Below, in pieces: positions 6,122 through 10,501 of a stretch of DNA of 10,501 nt. Both the position numbers and the translations under genes were made by a program. This DNA is from Cyrtobacter comes (GTDB lineage Bacteria; Pseudomonadota; Alphaproteobacteria; Rickettsiales; Midichloriaceae), in contig NZ_JARGYT010000040.1 in NCBI RefSeq assembly GCF_034470605.1, positions 1 through 10,501 of the forward strand, written 5' to 3'. The notes below the pieces were generated by a model. It saw only the letters and a list, made by a program, of their open reading frames with translations, had not been told where the DNA came from and searched no databases. Position 1 is the first letter of the stretch, and each line of letters opens with the position of its first letter.

Positions 6122-7092
6122 TTCCTTTTCTTAAAGAATGCATAAGGGAGCACCGCAGAGATTATCATAACTGAAATAGAAATAGGATAACCAATTACTG
6201 AATGTAATTCTGGCATATTTACAAAGTTCATTCCGTATACACTAGCTATTAGGGTAGGTGGCATAAATACTACAGACGCAACTGTAAATATTTTTATTAT
6301 CATATTTTGCTCAACGGATATCATACCAAGTGTGGCATCTAGAAGAAAAGAGTTTCTTTGAGAAAGGAAATTTGCATATTCATTAAGTGAGTTTACCTCT
6401 CTTGTTATATGCCTTATTCTAAGCTTATTTTCTTTTGAATGGCCGATCTCTGTTTCAATTTGACTGAAATATAGTAGCATTCTATTGATGCTCATCAAGC
6501 TCTCTCTATTTTTTGATATTGTATTACCAGTTTGTCCTGTTTTTCTGATTACAGCATTATAGTCAGAAGAAACGTTCGTGCTTCCAGTGCTACCCTTCTT
6601 AAAAACAGAATCTAACAATCTATCTAGTTCATTACCAACGGTTTCTAAAGTCTCGGCAGTTTTATTCACTATTACATCTAGCATATGAATAACCGCAATT
6701 TCAGGAGAGCTACATATCATAGGTGCGCGCATCACTCTTGATGAAAACGCTGCTAATGTAGGAGTTTGAGTATACCTTAGTGTTATAACAAACTTATTAG
6801 TTAATATAAATGTTACAGCTATGCCTCTAAAATTATCACCTGCTGTATTTTGTAGATCAGTGATTGTCATATAATGGCATTCCTCTTCCTTATAAAAAGG
6901 GCTCATGACTTCTATCTTATTTACTTCAGCTCGGCTTGGTATATTGATATTTAACTTCTTTTCTAATCGTTGTTCTTCTTCTAAAGATGGATTTTCCACA
7001 TCTATCCATGTGGTGCCAGCTGGAGGGGCGCTAGAAGTACTAATATCAAACTTCTTAACTACATTTCCCTCATATACATATGCAGTAATCAT
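6112..7092 (-). CDS. corA: CorA-type magnesium/cobalt transport protein
   Basis: The product is an inner-membrane divalent cation channel for Mg2+ (also Co2+/Ni2+ in the family), acting as a homopentamer. The 326 residues match the usual 310-330. There is a cytoplasmic alpha/beta N-terminal domain (1-150), a long helical stalk (about 150-262), a first membrane helix (about 265-285) ending in the diagnostic YGMNF (GMN at 287-289), the periplasmic loop VNMPEL, a second membrane helix (about 300-319) and the basic tail FFKKRKWI. All hallmark elements are intact. The ATG at 7092 gives the family-typical short N-terminus; upstream on the minus strand only a weak AGG is seen. It is the first gene of an operon with the TlpA-like gene (10-base overlap) and is divergent from the exonuclease gene with 125 bases between. 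Confidence 0.93.
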   Translation of the reverse strand: MITAYVYEGNVVKKFDISTSSAPPAGTTWIDVENPSLEEEQRLEKKLNINIPSRAEVNKIEVMSPFYKEEECHYMTITDLQNTAGDNFRGIAVTFILTNKFVITLRYTQTPTLAAFSSRVMRAPMICSSPEIAVIHMLDVIVNKTAETLETVGNELDRLLDSVFKKGSTGSTNVSSDYNAVIRKTGQTGNTISKNRESLMSINRMLLYFSQIETEIGHSKENKLRIRHITREVNSLNEYANFLSQRNSFLLDATLGMISVEQNMIIKIFTVASVVFMPPTLIASVYGMNFVNMPELHSVIGYPISISVMIISAVLPYAFFKKRKWI

Positions 7093-7151
7093 GAAAAAAC
7101 CTAAAAATTTTTATATAAACTTGAAGTGAGTCATACACCCTGGTATTAGGT

Positions 7152-7178
7152 TTGGTATCGGCTAAAATACTATATAAT
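7152..7178 (+). promoter_or_regulatory. Candidate sigma-70 promoter of the exonuclease-cyclo-ligase operon
   Basis: A perfect TATAAT (7173-7178) lies 39 bases before the ATG at 7218. A weak -35 (TTGGTA, 7152-7157) is 15 bases upstream; TTTGGT at 16 bases is an equal alternative. It sits in the intergenic gap divergent from corA. The prediction is from sequence only, and such matches are common in AT-rich DNA. Confidence 0.4.
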
Positions 7179-7217
7179 AAAATTCGATAAATAAACCCCT
7201 AAAAATAGAGTGAATAT

Positions 7218-8054
7218 ATGTTGCATAGCAGATTTTTTGTTTTAGATATAGAGACAATACCGGATATTTTATCAGCAAGAAGGCTTCTGGTTGATTATGA
7301 ATCAAGCGATGTAGAAATAGAAAATAAGATTATTCAATATCATTTAGATATTACTGGTGGGAAAAATGCCTTTTTAAGGCAGCCATTCCATCAGGTTGTT
7401 TGTATAAGCTTCTTAGAAGCTGAGATACAATATGAAGGTGAATATGAGTTTTATAAGATAAAACAGCTTAGATCTGGTGGAAATTTAAATTCTAGCGAAG
7501 CTGATTTGATACGTGGATTTTTTGATTATTTGTCATCACCAATAGCAAGGCTAATTACATTTAATGGCAGGAGTTTTGATATACCAGTACTAAAGTATAG
7601 AGCGATGATTCATGGTGTGCAGGCAGCGTGGTTGCATAGAAGTGGGGATAAGTGGAATAGTTATAATAGTAGGTATAGTGTTAATTGGCATTGCGATCTT
7701 GTGGAAGCACTTTCTGATTTTGGGGTATCTGCACGGGTTAAAATGAATGAGGTATGCGCTGCTTTAAATATACCTGGTAAGCTAGATACAGAAGGTTCTA
7801 TGGTAAGGGATATGTATTATGATGGAAAATTAAAGGAAATCAGAGATTATTGCGAGCTAGATGTGCTTAGTACGTATCTTATATATATAAGATATATGCA
7901 TCATGTTGGTATTTTAAAGAATTATCAAGTGCATATTCAAGATGTCATAGATTTTTTAAATGTAGAGCAAAAAGAGAGGGGTAATTTGAAGAATTTTTTA
8001 GAAGAAATGGGTAAACTTGGTTATGATACAGAAGCAAGCCATAAGAGATTATAA
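7218..8054 (+). CDS. Predicted 3'-5' exonuclease, PolB-exonuclease-like (DEDDy)
   Basis: The 278-residue protein belongs to the family of stand-alone exonucleases related to the proofreading domain of family-B DNA polymerases (DNA_pol_B_exo2 type). It probably trims DNA 3' ends in the cytoplasm using two metal ions. Three exonuclease motifs are visible: Exo I FVLDIETIPD with Asp10 and Glu12; Exo II ITFNGRSFDIPVLKYRA with Asp121; Exo III EIRDYCELDVLSTYLIYIR with Tyr211 and Asp215, the Y-x3-D of the DEDDy subgroup. All predicted metal ligands are kept and the length is typical. The start is supported by a purine-rich AGAGTG about six bases upstream of the ATG. It overlaps the following gene by 32 bases, implying one transcript. 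Confidence 0.88.
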   Translation: MLHSRFFVLDIETIPDILSARRLLVDYESSDVEIENKIIQYHLDITGGKNAFLRQPFHQVVCISFLEAEIQYEGEYEFYKIKQLRSGGNLNSSEADLIRGFFDYLSSPIARLITFNGRSFDIPVLKYRAMIHGVQAAWLHRSGDKWNSYNSRYSVNWHCDLVEALSDFGVSARVKMNEVCAALNIPGKLDTEGSMVRDMYYDGKLKEIRDYCELDVLSTYLIYIRYMHHVGILKNYQVHIQDVIDFLNVEQKERGNLKNFLEEMGKLGYDTEASHKRL

Positions 8055-8571
8055 GCTGCGCGAAAGGCGGGCATTAAATGCTGTGGTAAGGAATAGTTTA
8101 TCATCTATAATAGCAGAAAATGCCTTGCTTTTTATAAAGAATTTTGGCCTTACTTCAGTTGCTGGTTATTACCCAATAAATGGTGAGGTAGATATATTAT
8201 ACATGCTGAAACAGTTATATACGGAGGGGTATGAAATTTCTTTGCCGGTTATAGATTCAGATGATAGGCTCAAGTTCCGATTTTGGGATGCTGTAAATTT
8301 AACAGAGGGGAAATATGGGATAATGGAGCCAAGTAAAAATTTTCAGATAACGGTTCCAGATATTATTCTCACCCCGCTTGTGGCCTTTGATAGGTGTTGT
8401 AATAGAATAGGTTATGGTAAAGGGTACTATGATAGATTTTTCTTTAACAGCAATAGCTATAAAAAGATAGGTATTGCTTATTCGTTTCAGGAAGTAGCAA
8501 GTATTAATATCGAGGAGTATGATGCAAAAATGGATTGTATCATAACCGAGAACTCAATTGTGATTAGATAA
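8023..8571 (+). CDS. 5-formyltetrahydrofolate cyclo-ligase (MTHFS)
   Basis: This enzyme converts 5-formyl-THF with ATP to 5,10-methenyl-THF, returning stored folate to the one-carbon pool in the cytoplasm. From the ATG at 8023 the product has 182 residues, a normal length. Matches to the family are the basic N-terminus IRDYKLRERRALN, GYYPINGEVDI (about 48-58) in the folate site, LPVID, FRFWD, then YGIMEPS, PDIILTPLVAFD and the ATP/Mg-binding RIGYGKGYYDR (128-138), and near the end DAKMDCIITE. A TTG at 8017 could add two residues, but the ATG agrees better with the family. The start lies inside the exonuclease gene (32-base overlap), indicating cotranscription and probably coupled translation. 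Common symbols are fau/ygfA; none is assigned because the family lacks a standard symbol in this group. Confidence 0.92.
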   Translation: MIQKQAIRDYKLRERRALNAVVRNSLSSIIAENALLFIKNFGLTSVAGYYPINGEVDILYMLKQLYTEGYEISLPVIDSDDRLKFRFWDAVNLTEGKYGIMEPSKNFQITVPDIILTPLVAFDRCCNRIGYGKGYYDRFFFNSNSYKKIGIAYSFQEVASINIEEYDAKMDCIITENSIVIR

Positions 8572-8594
8572 TCATAGGTTGTGGTTCATGATTA
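8569..8594 (+). terminator. Weak hairpin after the cyclo-ligase stop
   Basis: A seven-base stem (TAATCAT at 8569-8575, ATGATTA at 8588-8594) with a 12-base loop starts at the stop codon. It is A/T-rich and no T-run follows, so it is a poor intrinsic terminator. It is recorded because it is the only paired structure at the operon end. Confidence 0.2.
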
Positions 8595-8602
8595 GTAAGT
8601 TT

Positions 8603-8716
8603 CGGTATATATAGCAAAATGATTACATAAAAAGTAATTTTATTAAACTTAACACAATGATAATTAAAGTATTTACAATGTTAATAGAGTAACTATTTTA
8701 TGACGCTTTAGCTATA
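8603..8716 (+). repeat. MITE-like element, copy 3
   Basis: The core AAAATGATTACATAAA, then GTAATTTTATTAAACTTAAC and CAATGATAATTAAA, closely matches copy 1 reverse-complemented. The right end TTTTATGACGCTTTAGCTAT is a near-perfect terminal repeat. The left end (CGGTATATATAGC) is degraded or carries a short insertion. It lies about 30 bases after the cyclo-ligase operon and in the same orientation as copy 2. Confidence 0.7.
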
Positions 8717-8969
8717 ATTTAATTTTGTATTTCTTGAGCACACGGCAAAATAAAATGACCTTTAAAATCGTTTGACAGTTTTTACTTATTCGGCCGTTAT
8801 TAGGTCTTGTTGGCTTTGTGATTTAATTTGAGTGAGCTCATGATTCGTATAGTTTTATATATTTATTATTGGTTGTAAATTTTGTAATTCTGTATATTTA
8901 ATTATTTGATTCAGTGTATTTTTTACAAAAAATATACTGATCTGTAATTAGATTGAGGTATTTTTATAT
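8717..8969. other. Leader/intergenic region before the MFWGKF gene
   Basis: No gene was recognised. It contains a long hairpin (8911-8940) and, from 8957, the start of the block shared with the second paralogue. The rest is AT-rich without a clear promoter pair. Confidence 0.4.
8911..8940. promoter_or_regulatory. 14-base inverted repeat 30 bases before the first MFWGKF gene
   Basis: TCAGTGTATTTTTT (8911-8924) pairs with AAAAAATATACTGA (8927-8940) at every position if one G.U is allowed; two bases lie between the arms. It could be an mRNA hairpin, a DNA operator or an upstream terminator that needs no G/C. It has no counterpart before the second paralogue, where only the block from 10009 on is conserved. 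Confidence 0.45.
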
Positions 8970-9020
8970 ATGTTTTGGGGAAAATTTAGGGCATGTGGTG
9001 TTTCAAAGCAATTTGTTTTA
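8957..9020 (+). repeat. 64 bp start block shared by the two MFWGKF paralogues (copy A)
   Basis: By hand alignment 61 of 64 bases equal 10009-10072, spanning 13 bases before the ATG and the first 17 codons. Identity falls away sharply on both sides. Confidence 0.85.
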
Positions 9021-9836
9021 GATGCAGAGATTGATCAAAATTTTTTTAGCGATGGTAGGATTTCTTTTAAAAAGTATCTGAAAGACAATCATGTTGGTAA
9101 GCGAATTCAAATTCCTGAGATTGCCGCTCATTTGAATATACTATTCCAGATTAGATTTTGGGAGTGCATTAAGAAGAGTTATCAGGGTGATAGTGATGCT
9201 GTTAAATTTACTGTTACCGGAGGAGACGGCGGCCGTATTATCATTTCTCCTTTACCAGAGGGTTTTTGCGCTAAGGCGTTAGGCTTTTTTGGTATTAAAT
9301 ATGGTGCAGAATTTTATTCTAGTGGTATGGGCGTCACCTCTCGTAATATTAATGATAAAGATGTGTATTTACCATATGCTAATTTGGCTCAAAAAAGTGT
9401 AATAACCTGCCCATTTTTTATTAAGGGTGCTCTGTGGTCATTCGGTCTAGTGTTTGGACAAGATAGGGTTGTTCAGTTTTTTGAATGGTTATGGGGTGCT
9501 AAGGGTAGTTTTACTTTTCCGGAATCAGAATCTATATCTAAATTTAAGGTTAAGCATACCGAATCTTTAGGGGCTATACTTGAATCAAGTATTGGTAAGA
9601 TTTTTGAGGCTAATCAATTTACTATAGTTGAAGATGAAATGCTTAGTAGCATTATGGATTCTGATTTCACACTCCCTGTTACAGCCAAGGCAAGCGACGA
9701 AGTACCACTAGCAGTTGATAATGATGCTGCTAGTTATGCTGGTAGTGATGCTGGTAGTGGTGCTAAAGAACTAGGTGACCCACAATCCGCACCAGGTGAC
9801 ACACTCGCTATCGGCGGTGCCGGTCACGTCGGATAG
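8970..9836 (+). CDS. Unknown protein, MFWGKF family, member A (complete)
   Basis: I do not recognise this 288-residue protein. Visible features are a distinctive N-terminus (MFWGKFRACGVSK) shared with the next gene; a second shared block (about 92-123) with PEGFCAKALG, FGIK and FYSSGMGVT; an aromatic-rich, partly hydrophobic segment (about 143-176, with FFIKGALWSFGLVFG) that might touch a membrane; and a low-complexity tail (about 240-288) rich in D, A, S and G. No signal peptide or transmembrane helix is certain. The tail (9683-9835) is by hand count about 54% G+C, well above the surrounding DNA. The start is supported by conservation of bases before the ATG in both paralogues; a GAGG at 8955-8958 is a possible, somewhat distant ribosome site. 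A duplicated lineage-specific gene with an acidic small-residue tail beside mobile DNA could be a secreted effector, but this is speculation. Confidence 0.6.
   Translation: MFWGKFRACGVSKQFVLDAEIDQNFFSDGRISFKKYLKDNHVGKRIQIPEIAAHLNILFQIRFWECIKKSYQGDSDAVKFTVTGGDGGRIIISPLPEGFCAKALGFFGIKYGAEFYSSGMGVTSRNINDKDVYLPYANLAQKSVITCPFFIKGALWSFGLVFGQDRVVQFFEWLWGAKGSFTFPESESISKFKVKHTESLGAILESSIGKIFEANQFTIVEDEMLSSIMDSDFTLPVTAKASDEVPLAVDNDAASYAGSDAGSGAKELGDPQSAPGDTLAIGGAGHVG
9255..9338 (+). repeat. 84 bp internal block shared by the two paralogues (copy A)
   Basis: By hand alignment 80 of 84 bases equal 10292-10375, coding for PEGFCAKALG to GMGVT. The sequence between this block and the start block is strongly diverged, so conservation is patchy at the DNA level. 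Confidence 0.85.
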
Positions 9837-9919
9837 CCACATTTAAGCAAAATAATCCCATCTAAGCAGTATTACTTTGATACTTAAGGTATTATTTATA
9901 TATAGGTGGTGTATTTTAG

Positions 9920-9956
9920 GTGGCATAGATAACATGTAGTAATATCGCTATGCCAC
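9920..9956. terminator. 9-base perfect hairpin between the paralogues
   Basis: GTGGCATAG (9920-9928) pairs with CTATGCCAC (9948-9956) across a 19-base loop. It is the most G/C-rich stem in the gap between the two genes, but no T-run follows, so it may be a processing or regulatory structure rather than an intrinsic terminator. Confidence 0.35.
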
Positions 9957-10008
9957 TCAGCTTAGATTGCTATACTTAGTAATTTAATTCATTTTTTAAA
10001 AATAATTC

Positions 10009-10072
10009 GGTATTTTTATATATGTTTTGGGGAAAATTTAGGGCAGGTGGTGTTTCAAAGCCATTTGTTCTA
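10009..10072 (+). repeat. 64 bp start block shared by the paralogues (copy B)
   Basis: This is the partner of 8957-9020, at an offset of 1052 bases. It differs at three positions: GCATG/GCAGG, AGCAA/AGCCA and one T/C. Confidence 0.85.
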
Positions 10073-10399
10073 AGGAGAAAGATTGATATAGATTATAGTA
10101 ATAATAGTAGGGTTTCTATTGCAGGATATGCTAACGAATCTCAAGCTATTAATGACCATGGGCCCCCGAGATTTTCTGGGTTTATTAACTCTTTAAATCT
10201 ATACTTCAATATAGAATTTTGGAAAGCCGTTAGAAATAGTGATCATATCGATGTTACTGTTACCGGCAAGAGTGTTATTATTTCTCATTCACCGGAGGGT
10301 TTTTGCGCTAAGGCGTTAGGCTTGTTTGGTATTAAATGTGGTACAGAATTTTATTCTAGTGGTATGGGCGTCACCACTTATGAGATTAGGCACTGTTAA
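10022..10399 (+). pseudogene. MFWGKF family, member B, truncated by IS insertion
   Basis: The gene starts with MFWGKFRAGGVSKPFVL and follows member A through LNLYFNIEFWKAV (A: LNILFQIRFWECI) and PEGFCAKALGLFGIK to GMGVTTYEI. Native sequence ends at residue 122. The IS5-family element begins at about 10389 and supplies the last three codons (RHC) and the TAA at 10397-10399. Member A has 166 more residues at this point, so the aromatic segment and the acidic tail are lost. A short product could still be made. The start sits in a block conserved with member A, but no ribosome binding site is visible. The function is unknown. Confidence 0.75.
10292..10375 (+). repeat. 84 bp internal block shared by the paralogues (copy B)
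   Basis: This is the partner of 9255-9338. Of four differences, three change the residue (F/L, Y/C, A/T). Confidence 0.85.
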
Positions 10400-10501
10400 C
10401 AAAGGTTGTATTTAATAGATGCTAAAGCTATAAAGGCAAGGAAAGAGAGATCGGATTTCTCAAATCGTAATGCTAAGCGTCGATTTTCTTTGAGTTTAGC
10501 G
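10389..10501 (-). mobile_element. 3' end of an IS5-family insertion sequence, second copy
   Basis: The 113 bases are identical, inverted, to 3-115, and three further bases (TTA) outside the element are shared, making 116 in all. The inner boundary is shown by the break in homology with member A of the MFWGKF family. The element continues beyond the window. Confidence 0.8.
10396..10501 (-). CDS. IS5-family transposase, C-terminal fragment (cut by window edge)
   Basis: The minus-strand frame runs from the window edge to a TAA at 10396-10398 and gives the same C-terminal residues (AKLKENRRLALRFEK to KYNLC) as the fragment at 1-108. The rest of the gene lies outside. Identity with the left copy is complete over the visible part, implying recent transposition or gene conversion. 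Confidence 0.8.
   Translation of the reverse strand, partial: AKLKENRRLALRFEKSDLSFLAFIALASIKYNLC

Noticed and set aside
6905..7129. 74-codon plus-strand frame
   Set aside because: It is mostly antisense to the 5' end of corA, with no recognisable features.
1..10501. CRISPR array, toxin-antitoxin pair, restriction or other defence system
   Set aside because: No regularly spaced repeats with unique spacers and no small gene pair or nuclease/helicase modules were found. The exonuclease is of the housekeeping-like PolB-exo2 type beside a folate gene.

Overview
The window looks like an AT-rich alphaproteobacterial genome, most likely an intracellular Rickettsiales-type endosymbiont. This is inference from four things: the low GC content, degraded IS5-family elements and short non-coding repeats, a lone gene-transfer-agent tail gene (DUF2163/BR0599 type), and repeat-rich or duplicated proteins without a recognisable function beside a few ordinary housekeeping genes. 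No rRNA, tRNA or CRISPR array was seen.

Left part (1-1062). The window opens inside the 3' end of an IS5-family transposase gene (+). That element ends at about 115 and sits inside an older, broken IS5-type element (119-440, minus). The older element abuts a half terminal repeat of a small MITE-like repeat. A complete MITE (538-661) and about 400 bases of decayed sequence follow.

Middle (1063-5213). A DASS/SLC13 dicarboxylate transporter (minus) is preceded by an unannotated 31-codon reading frame with a strong Shine-Dalgarno; its stop overlaps the transporter's ATG. Diverging from it is the orphan GTA hub-like gene (+). Facing that gene is a 535-codon protein of unknown function (minus) with two sets of in-frame tandem repeats; a one-base difference in a repeat unit alters its C-terminus.

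Core genes (5585-8571). A second MITE copy lies next to a two-gene operon on the minus strand, corA (Mg2+/Co2+ channel) and a TlpA-like thioredoxin-fold protein lacking the usual first active-site cysteine. Divergent from it is a two-gene operon on the plus strand: a DEDDy 3'-5' exonuclease (PolB-exo2 type) overlapping 5-formyltetrahydrofolate cyclo-ligase.

Right part (8572-10501). A third MITE copy is followed by two tandem paralogues of an unrecognised family (starting MFWGKF). They share near-identical blocks separated by divergent sequence. The second is cut off by another copy of the same IS that opens the window, in the opposite orientation. The first and last 116 bases (3-118 and 10386-10501) are exact inverted copies, so the window may be a whole contig ending in a repeated IS, or a segment between inverted IS copies.
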